NCBI GenBank assembly: GCA_038405045.1
Contig: JBBZIV010000001.1
Location: forward strand, 744,001-808,000
Direction: 5' to 3'
Length of the DNA: 64,000 bases
Origin: Sporobacter sp038405045
Lineage (GTDB): Bacteria; Bacillota; Clostridia; Oscillospirales; Oscillospiraceae
Shown: piece by piece, positions 16,049 to 24,156 of the stretch
Position numbering within the stretch: position 1 is the first letter of the stretch
Layout of the letters: every line of letters begins with the position of its first letter
Position numbers and translations under genes: made by a program
Notes under the pieces: model-generated
Told to the model about the DNA's origin: nothing
Databases searched by the model: none
Seen by the model: only the letters and a program-made list of their open reading frames with translations

Positions 16049-17176
16049 TCAAGCGTGTTGAGACGCAATCTCCCCGACGGCGCGGCAAAAAACGTCTATC
16101 TCCCGCATCGTTGTGAAGGACGAGACGCTCGCGCGCACCGTACCGGTTGAAAGCGTCCCCGCCGTTTTATGCGCAAGGGGCGCGCAGTGCAGGCCGACGC
16201 GGACGGCAATGCCGCGTTTTGAAAGCTCTTCCCCAACCGTCTCACACGCCATGTTATCGACAACGAACGATAACACACTGCTTTGAAACGCTAAATCGTC
16301 GCTTATCATGAGCCGTACCCCCTTGTGGCGAATGAGCATCTCGGCGGCATATTTCACAAGGTCACGTTCATGCGCGAGAATGTTTTTTGGGCCTTTTTTG
16401 CGCACATAGTGAAGCCCCTCCAAAAGCCCGGCAATCCCCGGCATATTGTGCGTTCCGGCTTCCAGTCTATCGGGCAGCATCGGCGGCATATCACGCGAGA
16501 GCGAATGGCTGCCCGTTCCACCTTCTATTATGCCCTGCGGAACGCCAGCGCATAATAAAAGACCCGTCCCCTGTGGCCCGTAAAGGCCTTTATGCCCCGG
16601 CATACAGATATAACTTGCCCCCAGGCCCTCAAAATCAATATCCAGAGCGCCGGCCGACTGTGAGGCATCTAATACGAATGGAATTTGACGCGCACGGCAG
16701 ACCGCCGCCAGCCGCTCGGCAGGCTGGATATATCCAAAGACGTTTGAAACGTGGTTTAAAACGACGAGCGCCGTATCACTCGACAGATGGCTTTCAAAGG
16801 CGCACAAAGCCAGCTCCGGGTCAAACAGCGGTGCCGCGGCGACAACGACACGTGCGCCGACAGCGTGGAGCGGACGTGTCACCGCATTATGCTCATATCC
16901 CGATATCACGACCTTATCACCGCGTTTGGCAAGGCTTTTGATGGCAATATTTAAAGCGTGTGTGGCGTTAAACGTCAAAACAACCTGCTCCGGGTTTTTG
17001 ACATTGAAGAGTTCACTAGCCGCTTCCCGGCAGGCAAGCGTCGTTTCTGCCGCGTCAAAAGCCGCTTTATGCGCGCCTCTGCCCGGCGTAGCGAGGCGGC
17101 ACACAGCCCTTGAAGCGGCGCGCGCGACGGCCAACGGTTTAACGAGTGTCGTCGCGGCGTTATCGAGGTAGATCAC
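16049..17176 (-). CDS. Class V aminotransferase (cysteine desulfurase-like)
   Basis: A PLP enzyme related to NifS/CsdB-type cysteine desulfurases. The 375 residues start YLDNAATTLVKP, carry FVLDASQSAGALDIDFE, the PLP lysine in MPGHKGLYGPQGTG, and a conserved cysteine in VRVGLHCAPLAHKT. This matches the subfamily typified by Enterococcus EF2568, not IscS. It overlaps the DUF3343 gene by a few bases; DUF3343 proteins have been proposed as sulfur or selenium carriers, so the pair may mobilise S or Se from cysteine or selenocysteine. The true substrate is not established. Confidence 0.88.
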   Translation of the reverse strand: MIYLDNAATTLVKPLAVARAASRAVCRLATPGRGAHKAAFDAAETTLACREAASELFNVKNPEQVVLTFNATHALNIAIKSLAKRGDKVVISGYEHNAVTRPLHAVGARVVVAAAPLFDPELALCAFESHLSSDTALVVLNHVSNVFGYIQPAERLAAVCRARQIPFVLDASQSAGALDIDFEGLGASYICMPGHKGLYGPQGTGLLLCAGVPQGIIEGGTGSHSLSRDMPPMLPDRLEAGTHNMPGIAGLLEGLHYVRKKGPKNILAHERDLVKYAAEMLIRHKGVRLMISDDLAFQSSVLSFVVDNMACETVGEELSKRGIAVRVGLHCAPLAHKTAGTLSTGTVRASVSSFTTMREIDVFCRAVGEIASQHA

Positions 17177-17427
17177 AGCTGTACCTCGCCGAGATTCCCA
17201 TCAGCGTATAAAACAAATATTTTCAGCGGATATAGCGCGGCGTCTTTCAGTAACACAAGCGCGTCCGACAAGTGCTTTGCCGACACCTTGACACAGTAGC
17301 CGCAGCCGTCCGACGAGACATGCTGCGGTATTTTTGTAATAATAGCAGTGATTCCGGCGCGTTCCAGCGCTTTGGCGGAACGCTGCGCATATGTGAGCGA
17401 GCGGCAGATCAGAAGATAATAAACCAC
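17173..17427 (-). CDS. DUF3343 protein (putative S/Se carrier)
   Basis: An 84-residue protein beginning YYLLICRSLTYAQRSAKALE and containing HVSSDGCGYCVKVSAKHL, the conserved cysteine pair of DUF3343. The proposed role as a sulfur or selenium carrier is a family-level prediction, not proven. The start is a GTG at 17427 with GGAGGAG about 10 nt upstream. It is the first gene of a two-gene unit with the class V aminotransferase, behind a good promoter. Confidence 0.82.
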   Translation of the reverse strand: MVYYLLICRSLTYAQRSAKALERAGITAIITKIPQHVSSDGCGYCVKVSAKHLSDALVLLKDAALYPLKIFVLYADGNLGEVQL

Positions 17428-17451
17428 GAAACGGCTCTCCTCCCAACTTGT

Positions 17452-17480
17452 ATTAAACCGGCGGTCCGCCCGCCGTTCAA
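17452..17480 (-). promoter_or_regulatory. Promoter of the DUF3343-aminotransferase pair
   Basis: On the minus strand TTGAAC (17475-17480) and TTTAAT (17452-17457) are spaced by 17 bp; the spacer holds the GC-rich inverted repeat GGCGGGCGGACCGCC. It lies about 25 nt before the GTG start. Confidence 0.65.
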
Positions 17481-17512
17481 CTTATCATATGCCGCGCACC
17501 GTGTTTGCGATT

Positions 17513-17546
17513 AAAAAAAACGCACGCCGATTTTATTCGGCGTGCG
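17513..17546 (-). terminator. Rho-independent terminator of ispD-ispF
   Basis: A 10-bp perfect stem (CGCACGCCGA, 17521-17530, with its complement at 17537-17546), a 6-nt loop and eight T residues on the minus strand (17513-17520). A strong terminator located just after ispF. Confidence 0.9.
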
Positions 17547-17584
17547 ACAGGAAGCTTCATTATTTGACAGACGTTTAGACCGTA

Positions 17585-18064
17585 CTATCCTCTTTTTTCA
17601 AGAAGCACAACGGCGTGGGCCGCCATGCCGAGCCCTTCGCCCGTAAAACCCATTTTTTCTTCCGTCGTCGCTTTGACACTGACGGTATCAACCGGCACAT
17701 CAAGCGCCACGGCGACGTTTTCGCGCATCGCGTCAATGTACGGCGCAAGGCGCGGGCTTTGACAAATAATGGTCATATCAGCATTTGAGAGCTGATAGCC
17801 AAGCGCTTTCACGCGCATGTAAACCGTTTTTAACAGCTTCATACTATCGGCACCGCGGTACGTCTCGTCACTGTCGGGAAACATTTTGCCGATATCGCCG
17901 AGCGCGAGCGCCCCTAAAAATGCATCCATCAGCGCATGAACGGGGACGTCGGCATCCGAGTGGCCGTCGGGCCCAACGTCGCTCGGCACAACGACCCCGC
18001 ACAGAATACAGGGACGATCTTTTAGAAAGCGGTGTGCATCATAACCGTGACCGATTCTCATCAT
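17585..18064 (-). CDS. ispF: 2-C-methyl-D-erythritol 2,4-cyclodiphosphate synthase
   Basis: IspF catalyses the fifth step of the MEP isoprenoid pathway. The 159 residues show the metal site GYDAHRF, the HSDADVPVHALMDAFLGA block, the DIGKMFPDSDE segment and the C-terminal VKATTEEKMGFTGEG motif. All are intact. It overlaps ispD at an ATG ATGA junction with CGGAGG upstream. ispD, ispF and ispH all lie in this window, so the MEP pathway is used. Confidence 0.96.
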   Translation of the reverse strand: MMRIGHGYDAHRFLKDRPCILCGVVVPSDVGPDGHSDADVPVHALMDAFLGALALGDIGKMFPDSDETYRGADSMKLLKTVYMRVKALGYQLSNADMTIICQSPRLAPYIDAMRENVAVALDVPVDTVSVKATTEEKMGFTGEGLGMAAHAVVLLEKRG

Positions 18065-18789
18065 GATTTCCTCCGCATGTCAAGGATGGCGTTTGCAAAA
18101 GCTATGTCTGCTGCCGTCGTTAGTTTGATGTTCTCACGCGCACCGGGTGTCAGATGCACGGGATAGCCAAGCGATTCAACGGCCATGCAGTCGTCTGTGA
18201 CCGTGATGCCTTTTTCCAGGGCGTGATGCAACGCACCTTTAAGAATAGCTGCATCAAAGACTTGCGGTGTCTGAATTTCAAAAAGAGTGCTTCTGTCAAG
18301 CGTTCTAATAACCGTCCCGTTTTTCGCCTCCTTGACCGTCGACACAACGGGGACAGAGGGCGCAGCCGCGCCGTATTGCGCAGCGGCTGAAACGGCGCTT
18401 TGTATAACCATCTCCGTCACAAAGGGGCGCGCCCCATCGTGAACGGCGATCAGTTGCGTGTCCTCCGGAACCTCCAGCGCGCCCCTGTAAACGGATTCCT
18501 GACGGCTCTCCCCACCCGCGACGACCTTGAAGATCTTTTTAATATGATGTGCGCGGCATAAAACGGCAACAGCATCGATATCTGGCTTGCGCGTGACAAC
18601 GACAATATCGTCAATGGCGTCACAGCTATCGAGTGCCAATAACGTCCATACCAGCACAGGCTTGCCGTCAAGCTCGACAAACAGCTTATTCCGTCCGTCC
18701 ATCCGGGTTGATGAGCCGGCAGCGGCAACAACGGCCGCACACCGGATGCCGCTTTGCTTTTTTTTCTTTTTCGTCAGCCCGAAGGCCAT
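18061..18789 (-). CDS. ispD: 2-C-methyl-D-erythritol 4-phosphate cytidylyltransferase
   Basis: IspD attaches CMP to methylerythritol phosphate in the MEP pathway. The nucleotide-binding VVAAAGSSTRMDGRNKLF signature sits after a short Lys-rich start (TKKKKKQSG), and AVHDGARPFV plus TDDCMAVESLGY follow. Its 242 residues are slightly longer than usual because of the basic N-terminus. It is separated from carD by a terminator, so it probably has its own promoter, though I cannot place one confidently in the 40 nt available. Confidence 0.95.
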   Translation of the reverse strand: MAFGLTKKKKKQSGIRCAAVVAAAGSSTRMDGRNKLFVELDGKPVLVWTLLALDSCDAIDDIVVVTRKPDIDAVAVLCRAHHIKKIFKVVAGGESRQESVYRGALEVPEDTQLIAVHDGARPFVTEMVIQSAVSAAAQYGAAAPSVPVVSTVKEAKNGTVIRTLDRSTLFEIQTPQVFDAAILKGALHHALEKGITVTDDCMAVESLGYPVHLTPGARENIKLTTAADIAFANAILDMRRKS

Positions 18790-18824
18790 CCGGCTTCCCC
18801 CTTTTCCTCGTACGCCGAATAGAT

Positions 18825-18850
18825 AAAAAGCGGCGAGTCAGGCTCGCCGC
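18825..18850 (-). terminator. Rho-independent terminator of carD
   Basis: Arms GCGGCGAG (18830-18837) and CTCGCCGC (18843-18850), a 5-nt loop, and a run of five T residues on the minus strand (18825-18829). Confidence 0.85.
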
Positions 18851-18877
18851 AGAAGGCCGGATTCAAAACCGGCCGCG

Positions 18878-19354
18878 TTATGCTAAAACCGCGTTAATAC
18901 GCGTTTCTACTTCCTCATAGCTGGAATGCTGTGATAAAACGATTTCGGATATCAGAATCTGTTTGGCAGAGTGGAGCATTTTACGCTCACCGGTGGATAA
19001 GCCTTTTTCAACGTCACGCGCCATGAGGCCCTTGACAACACGCGCAACCTCCAGCAAATCGCCGCTTTTCAAACGCTGCATGTTTTCCCGGTAACGTCTG
19101 TTCCAGTTGGCGGTCATATCCGCTTCAATACTGGCAATGGCGTTTAAAAGAGATTCGGCTTCATCAAAATCGACAATCGGCCGAACGCCGATGGCCGCGC
19201 TGCTCTCCGTCGGAATCATAACGACCATGCCGCCTGCCGGCATCCTGAGAATATAATACTGCCGCGTCATCCCGTTGATCTTTTTTTCCTCAATACTGTC
19301 AATAATACCCGCCCCATGCATCGGGTGCGCAATCATATCACCAATTCTGAACAT
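18878..19354 (-). CDS. carD: CarD/CdnL-family transcription regulator
   Basis: CarD proteins bind the RNA polymerase beta subunit and stabilise open complexes at housekeeping and rRNA promoters. The 158 residues begin MFRIGDMIAHPMHGAGIIDS, the Tudor-like RNA-polymerase-interacting domain, then ILRMPAGGMVVMIP. The helical C-terminal half includes NWNRRYRENMQRLKSGD and ends in KQILISEIVLSQHSSYE. The gene stands alone between a strong promoter and a terminator. Confidence 0.93.
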   Translation of the reverse strand: MFRIGDMIAHPMHGAGIIDSIEEKKINGMTRQYYILRMPAGGMVVMIPTESSAAIGVRPIVDFDEAESLLNAIASIEADMTANWNRRYRENMQRLKSGDLLEVARVVKGLMARDVEKGLSTGERKMLHSAKQILISEIVLSQHSSYEEVETRINAVLA

Positions 19355-19422
19355 ACCCTACTCCTCTGCTTCCGCTCAGCGCTGCCGGGCACCACCCAGT
19401 CTGCCGATTGGATAACATAACT

Positions 19423-19452
19423 ATTATATACCTTTTTTGCGTGTGATATCAA
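19423..19452 (-). promoter_or_regulatory. Promoter of carD
   Basis: On the minus strand TTGATA (19447-19452), an 18-bp spacer and TATAAT (19423-19428). The remaining 110 nt up to the ispH-rpsA terminator are AT-rich and show no open frame or obvious structure. Confidence 0.8.
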
Positions 19453-19560
19453 GCTTTTTTCTCATCTGATTTTCATTTCTAGATGTTGGAGGTACTGTTT
19501 TCGGCAAAATTCGGTCATTTTATCTGATTTTAAATACTACTATATTTTCCCATTACGGCA

Positions 19561-19596
19561 GAAAAATAAACCGGAAACGGCTTTTGCCGTTTCCGG
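19561..19596 (-). terminator. Rho-independent terminator of ispH-rpsA
   Basis: An 11-bp perfect stem (CCGGAAACGGC at 19571-19581 with its complement at 19586-19596), a TTTT/AAAA loop, and TTTATTTTTC following on the minus strand. Confidence 0.9.
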
Positions 19597-19614
19597 TCTG
19601 TCGATTTTTCGTTT

Positions 19615-21618
19615 TTATTCCGCCGAATCGGCGTCGTCAGCTGTATCCTGACCGGGCATCAGCGCGCGGATAGAAAGTGATACCTTATGCTTATCTTGAT
19701 CGATATCGGTGATTTTGACAGTAACGGTATCGCCTTCCGCAACGGCTTCAGACGGCAAGCCGATCCGATGGTCAGTAATCTGCGAAATGTGAATCAGCCC
19801 GTCAACACCCGGCATGATCTCGGCAAACGCACCGAACGGCATAAGCTTGACGATTTTAACGGTAACCGTATCGCCAATCTTGTTGGTGGAGACGAATTTT
19901 TCCCACGGATTGTCGTCTTTCGTCTTATAACCGAGAGAAATCTTTTTCTTTTCCTTATCAAAGCCGATGACGTAGACCGTGATCTCGTCGCCGATCTTCA
20001 AAACATCCGACGGCTGATGGATTCGCGTCCAGCTCAGCTCAGAAACATGCACCATACCGTCAATGCCGCCGATATCGACAAAAGCGCCATATGACGTCAT
20101 GGACTTAACAACACCCTGATATTTTTTGCCGATTTCAATCTCGTTCCAGATCTGGTCGGACTTTTCACGACGTTCCTCATTTGCGACGGCGCGAATAGAA
20201 CCGACAACGCGGCGTCTGGGCTGATTGACCTCGGTAATGCGAAGGCGAACCTTCGTCTTCACGAGCGCTGACATCGGCTCATCCTTCGAAAGGCCCGTCT
20301 GTGATGCCGGAACAAAAACGCGGACACCCTTGACAGAGACGACGACACCGCCCTTGTTCTCCTCGGTAACAACGCCCTCTACGGTCGTTCTTTCATTTTT
20401 GGCCGTCTCAACGTCTTCCCAGTTTTTTACAGAGTCAAGGCGTTTTTTAGACAGCATAACGGTTCCTTCAATGTCGTTAACACGAAGGACAAACGTCTCG
20501 ATCGTGTCACCGACCTTGAGCATATCTTCCAATTTGACCGTCGGGTCATCCGTCAGCTCGGAAATCGGTATGTATCCCGACTGCTTTGTACCAAGATCGA
20601 CGGAAATTTCTGTCGGTGTGATGGCGGCGACAACGCCGGTCACTTTTTCCCCAGTATTTAAAGTTTTTATTGATTTTTCGAGCATTTCCTCGAAGGACTC
20701 CGCGACCTCCGCGGCGCCGGACTGGCCCGCTGCAGGCTCCTCAGCTTGTCCGGTAATGCCTTCGATTCTTGTTTCTTCACTCATTCTCTGACAGACCTCC
20801 TTAATTATCCACGCCGGCGTCGAGGCCCCTGCCGTGATCCCGACCGTATCCGTTTCCGAATATTTGGAGATATCAAGCTCATCAGCTGTTTCAACAAAGG
20901 TGACCCTATCGCAAAACTCTCTGCAGATATCGGCCAGCTTCAGGCTGTTGGCACTGGAGCGGCCGCCGATCACAATCATCGCGTCGGCAAGACGGGATAA
21001 TTCCTTTGCCTCTTCCTGGCGTCTAAACGTGGCGTTGCATATTGTATCAAATATTTTAAGATTTGTACACTCTTTTTTTGCTGTGTTTAAGCATTTTTCG
21101 AAGTTTGAGCGAAGGCTCGTTGTCTGACAAACTATGGATACAGGCGCTTTTTTCCAGTCCGGGAATGCGCCAAAAAATTCTTCCATTTCTTGCTGTGTTT
21201 CTATAATCTGGCACCCCGCGCACCAGCTGGATATCGCTTCCACCTCAGGGTGGTGCCGCTCTCCAATGATTAAAACTTGTCTGCCAGCGGCCGACTCACC
21301 GCGGACAATTTCATGGATTTTACGCACATCCGGGCATGTGGCGTCAACAATGGTGACGCCGTTATAGGACAGTGCCTCCAGCTCCTCTTTTTTAGCACCG
21401 TGCGAGCGGATAATCACCGTGTCGCCCGACTGCGCGGCCGTCGCGTTATTTATTTCGCCGATGCCCTTTTGCGCCAGCATCTCGGTAACGCTTTTATTAT
21501 GAATTACGGGGCCGAGTGTCTTGCAGCCGCAGTATTTCTCTGCCGCTTCCTCGCAAAGCGCGACGGCCCGGCGAACACCGAAACAGAAGCCGGCCGATTT
21601 GGCCAGAATAATCTTCAT
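19615..21618 (-). CDS. ispH: IspH (HMBPP reductase) fused to ribosomal protein S1
   Basis: One 667-residue frame holds two proteins. Residues 1-280 are 4-hydroxy-3-methylbut-2-enyl diphosphate reductase, the last MEP step, with the three iron-sulfur cysteines in AGFCFGVRRA, DATCPDVRK and DTICNATFRR. After an Ala/Glu-rich linker come four S1 RNA-binding domains (for example GVVAAITPTEISVDLGTKQSG and GVVKSMTSYGAFVDIGG), like ribosomal protein S1. This fusion is well known in Clostridia. The start at 21618 has AAGGAGA upstream. It follows cmk and plsC, an order shared with relatives, and ends at a strong terminator. Confidence 0.95.
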   Translation of the reverse strand: MKIILAKSAGFCFGVRRAVALCEEAAEKYCGCKTLGPVIHNKSVTEMLAQKGIGEINNATAAQSGDTVIIRSHGAKKEELEALSYNGVTIVDATCPDVRKIHEIVRGESAAGRQVLIIGERHHPEVEAISSWCAGCQIIETQQEMEEFFGAFPDWKKAPVSIVCQTTSLRSNFEKCLNTAKKECTNLKIFDTICNATFRRQEEAKELSRLADAMIVIGGRSSANSLKLADICREFCDRVTFVETADELDISKYSETDTVGITAGASTPAWIIKEVCQRMSEETRIEGITGQAEEPAAGQSGAAEVAESFEEMLEKSIKTLNTGEKVTGVVAAITPTEISVDLGTKQSGYIPISELTDDPTVKLEDMLKVGDTIETFVLRVNDIEGTVMLSKKRLDSVKNWEDVETAKNERTTVEGVVTEENKGGVVVSVKGVRVFVPASQTGLSKDEPMSALVKTKVRLRITEVNQPRRRVVGSIRAVANEERREKSDQIWNEIEIGKKYQGVVKSMTSYGAFVDIGGIDGMVHVSELSWTRIHQPSDVLKIGDEITVYVIGFDKEKKKISLGYKTKDDNPWEKFVSTNKIGDTVTVKIVKLMPFGAFAEIMPGVDGLIHISQITDHRIGLPSEAVAEGDTVTVKITDIDQDKHKVSLSIRALMPGQDTADDADSAE

Positions 21619-21627
21619 CGTCTCTCC

Positions 21628-22221
21628 TTACTGTCGGAGCAGCGCGATTTTTTCCATCATGTCGTCGGCAAGGCGCATATAAGCGTCGTTAGAAAGCTTT
21701 TTCCGTTCGGGGTTGACGAGATACGGTACGCCAATCACAATGGTGTACCGATGAAAAATCCTCTTGTCCGATGGGATATAAACGGGCACGACAGGCACGT
21801 TCATCTGATCGGCCATTTTGACAGCGCCGAGCTTCGCCTCAACCTTCTCATCACTGCGCACGCGTTGGCCCTCCGGGAAGATGAGCATCTTCTCGCCTTC
21901 CTTGAGGTATTTGAGCGTCTTGCGGATTGCGCCGACATCACTGATGCTCCTGTCGACAGGAAAGCTCCCGGCTGCCCTGTATATCGCCGACAGAATCGGT
22001 ACGTCAAAAAGCTCTTTTTTACCCATCATGTGCAGGTGATTATTGATACCCGCGGCTAAGCCGACAAAAATGGGGTCGAGGTTGCTGGTGTGGTTTGCAC
22101 AGAAAACAGCCGCCCCTTTCGGGACGTTTTCACGGCCGCGAAACCGCAGCCAGTAAAACGGAAACAAAAATAGTCTTAGAATAATGTAAAGCCATCTGTA
22201 TGCACGGAATTCTTTGTTCAT
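21628..22221 (-). CDS. plsC: 1-acyl-sn-glycerol-3-phosphate acyltransferase
   Basis: PlsC adds the second acyl chain during phosphatidic acid synthesis. The 197 residues show a hydrophobic start (YRWLYIILRLFLFPFYWLRF), the catalytic HX4D motif in CANHTSNLDP and the FPEGQR motif. The start ATG at 22221 overlaps the cmk stop as ATGA; the frame before it belongs to cmk's shadow. It is an inner-face membrane enzyme. The cmk-plsC-ispH-rpsA order is common in Clostridia. Confidence 0.94.
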   Translation of the reverse strand: MNKEFRAYRWLYIILRLFLFPFYWLRFRGRENVPKGAAVFCANHTSNLDPIFVGLAAGINNHLHMMGKKELFDVPILSAIYRAAGSFPVDRSISDVGAIRKTLKYLKEGEKMLIFPEGQRVRSDEKVEAKLGAVKMADQMNVPVVPVYIPSDKRIFHRYTIVIGVPYLVNPERKKLSNDAYMRLADDMMEKIALLRQ

Positions 22222-22895
22222 AAGCCCAGCCTTTCCTGCGCCAGACATTGAATCCTCAGGAGCGTATCGTCCAGCGTCATATCCGTCGTATCGAGCAGGA
22301 CAGCGTCCGCTGCCGCTTTAAGCGGCGCGTTTTGGCGCGATGTGTCGTTTTCATCACGATAAACAAGGTCGCGGCGCACATCATCAAGCGTCGTATCGAT
22401 ACCCTTCACACACAGCTCCTCATAGCGCCGTCGCGCGCGGACATCCGTTTCAGCCGTTAAAAATATTTTCAGACCTGCGTTCGGCAAAACAACCGTACCG
22501 ATATCGCGCCCATCCATCACAACATCGTACGTTGATGCAATTTCCCGCTGCATGGATAGGAGAAAAGCGCGAACAGGCGCCATCGCCGAGACATCGGAGG
22601 CGTAGATCGACGCTTCTGGCAGCCGGATCTCTTCCGTGACGTCCGCGCCGTTTAAAATCATCCGCTGGATGCCGGAGGGATCATAGCGCATTTCAAGGTG
22701 AATTTCCGGCAGAAGTGCCGTCACAGCGGCTTCATCCTTGGACGCAACACTGTTTTTCAGAACATAGAGGCCGACTGTTCTGTATAAAGCGCCCGTGTCG
22801 ACATAAATTAGCCCGAATTTTTGTGCCGTCAGCCGGGCCAGGGTACTCTTCCCAGCGCTGCTCGGGCCGTCTATGGCGATGCTTCGTTTTTCCAT
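22218..22895 (-). CDS. cmk: Cytidylate kinase
   Basis: Cmk phosphorylates CMP and dCMP. The P-loop AIDGPSSAGKSTLARL lies at the start, followed by DTGALYRTVGLYV, VVMDGRDIGTVVLP and the RDENDTSRQNAPLKAA lid region. The start at 22895 is supported by GAAAGGAT about 8 nt upstream; an open frame extending further up to 23120 is a shadow of the flavoprotein gene. The 225-residue length is normal. It is coupled to plsC. Confidence 0.96.
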   Translation of the reverse strand: MEKRSIAIDGPSSAGKSTLARLTAQKFGLIYVDTGALYRTVGLYVLKNSVASKDEAAVTALLPEIHLEMRYDPSGIQRMILNGADVTEEIRLPEASIYASDVSAMAPVRAFLLSMQREIASTYDVVMDGRDIGTVVLPNAGLKIFLTAETDVRARRRYEELCVKGIDTTLDDVRRDLVYRDENDTSRQNAPLKAAADAVLLDTTDMTLDDTLLRIQCLAQERLGL

Positions 22896-22923
22896 GAGAT
22901 GTATCCTTTCAAGGTGCCCCAGT

Positions 22924-24156
22924 TTATCGAGAAGGCTGTATATGGCTGCCGGCGGCATAGGCCGTCGACCACGCAATCTGTAGATTAAAGCCGCCGGTGT
23001 ACGCGTCGGCATCGATAATTTCTCCGGCAAAAAAAAGACCGCTAACACGCTTTGATGCCATCGTCGTCGGGTTAATCTCGCGCGTATCGACGCCGCCGGA
23101 CGTGATGATGGCCTCGTCAATCGGGCGCGGGCCTATCACATCAAGTACAAACGCCTTCAAGACGGATAAAAGCGCGGCGCGCTGCGCGCGCGTCACCGAA
23201 TGGACTTTCGTGTCCGCTGGAACGCCGCTGCGCTCAATGACGACTGGAATCATCGTCCTGTGCAGCAAGTCGCCCAAAGCATTGGCAAAGTCCCGGTTTT
23301 GGTATTTTTCAAAATCGCGCCGGATGCGCGCGTCGAGCTTCTGCTCGTCGAGCGCCGGCTTGAGGTCAATTGCGAGCGTATATGTTTTCCCGGAAAAATC
23401 GCGCATGTGCGCGCTTGCCGATAAAACGAGCGGCCCCGAGACACCGAAATGCGTAAAAAGCAGCTCGCCGAAATCCTCAAAGACCGGTTTCCGGCCGCCG
23501 TCTCGCACTGTCAGGCGGACATTTTTAAGCGTCAGCCCCTGCATGCGCGCGCAGATGTCTGGCGACGCTTCCAGCGGCACGAGGGAAGGCTTCGGCGGGA
23601 TGATGGTGTGGCCTAAGGATTCAGCCAGCGCATAACCGTCGCCCGTCGCGCCCGTTCGCGGATAAGAGAGGCCGCCGGTACAGAGGACGGCGGCATTGCA
23701 AAGAATCGTTTCCCCAGGCGTCACAACACCCGTTACAGAACCATTATCAGTCAAAATCGACGTTGCCGCAGCCCGCTTTATCAAAACGCCCGATTGCTCG
23801 GCAAAACGCCTGAGGGCTAAGACGATGTCGGAAGCCCTGTCCGAAACAGGAAAAACCCTGTTCCCGCGCTCTGTCTTGAGCGGCACACCGAGCTTTTCAA
23901 ACAGCGCCATCGCGTCCTGCGGTGAAAAGGCATTCAATGCGCTTTGGAGAAAACGGCCACCCGTCGGGATGTTGTCCAAAACATCACGAATTGTGCAGTT
24001 ATTGGTCAGGTTGCAGCGCCCTTTGCCGGTGATGGAGAGCTTGACGCCGAGCCGTTCATTTTTCTCCAACAGTAAAACGCGCCGCCCGTTTGAGGCGGCA
24101 ACGGCGGCACAGAGCATGCCGGCAGCGCCGCCGCCGATGACAACAGCATCATACAT
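22924..24156 (-). CDS. HI0933-family FAD-dependent oxidoreductase
   Basis: A flavoprotein of the BaiN/HI0933-like family, often annotated as aminoacetone oxidase or NAD(P)/FAD oxidoreductase; the true substrate is unclear. The FAD Rossmann motif DAVVIGGGAAGMLCA opens the protein, with GKGRCNLTNNC, CTGGLSYPRTGATGDGY and a C-terminal GEIIDADAYTGGFNLQIAWS that closes the FAD site. The 410-residue length is normal. The ATG at 24156 lies at the end of the RpiR gene, overlapping it by 8 nt. No regulator target site is evident here. Confidence 0.92.
   Translation of the reverse strand: MYDAVVIGGGAAGMLCAAVAASNGRRVLLLEKNERLGVKLSITGKGRCNLTNNCTIRDVLDNIPTGGRFLQSALNAFSPQDAMALFEKLGVPLKTERGNRVFPVSDRASDIVLALRRFAEQSGVLIKRAAATSILTDNGSVTGVVTPGETILCNAAVLCTGGLSYPRTGATGDGYALAESLGHTIIPPKPSLVPLEASPDICARMQGLTLKNVRLTVRDGGRKPVFEDFGELLFTHFGVSGPLVLSASAHMRDFSGKTYTLAIDLKPALDEQKLDARIRRDFEKYQNRDFANALGDLLHRTMIPVVIERSGVPADTKVHSVTRAQRAALLSVLKAFVLDVIGPRPIDEAIITSGGVDTREINPTTMASKRVSGLFFAGEIIDADAYTGGFNLQIAWSTAYAAGSHIQPSR

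Noticed and set aside
22896..23120. N-terminal extension of cytidylate kinase
   Set aside because: The extension overlaps the flavoprotein gene in another frame and lacks a ribosome site; the P-loop starts right after the ATG at 22895.
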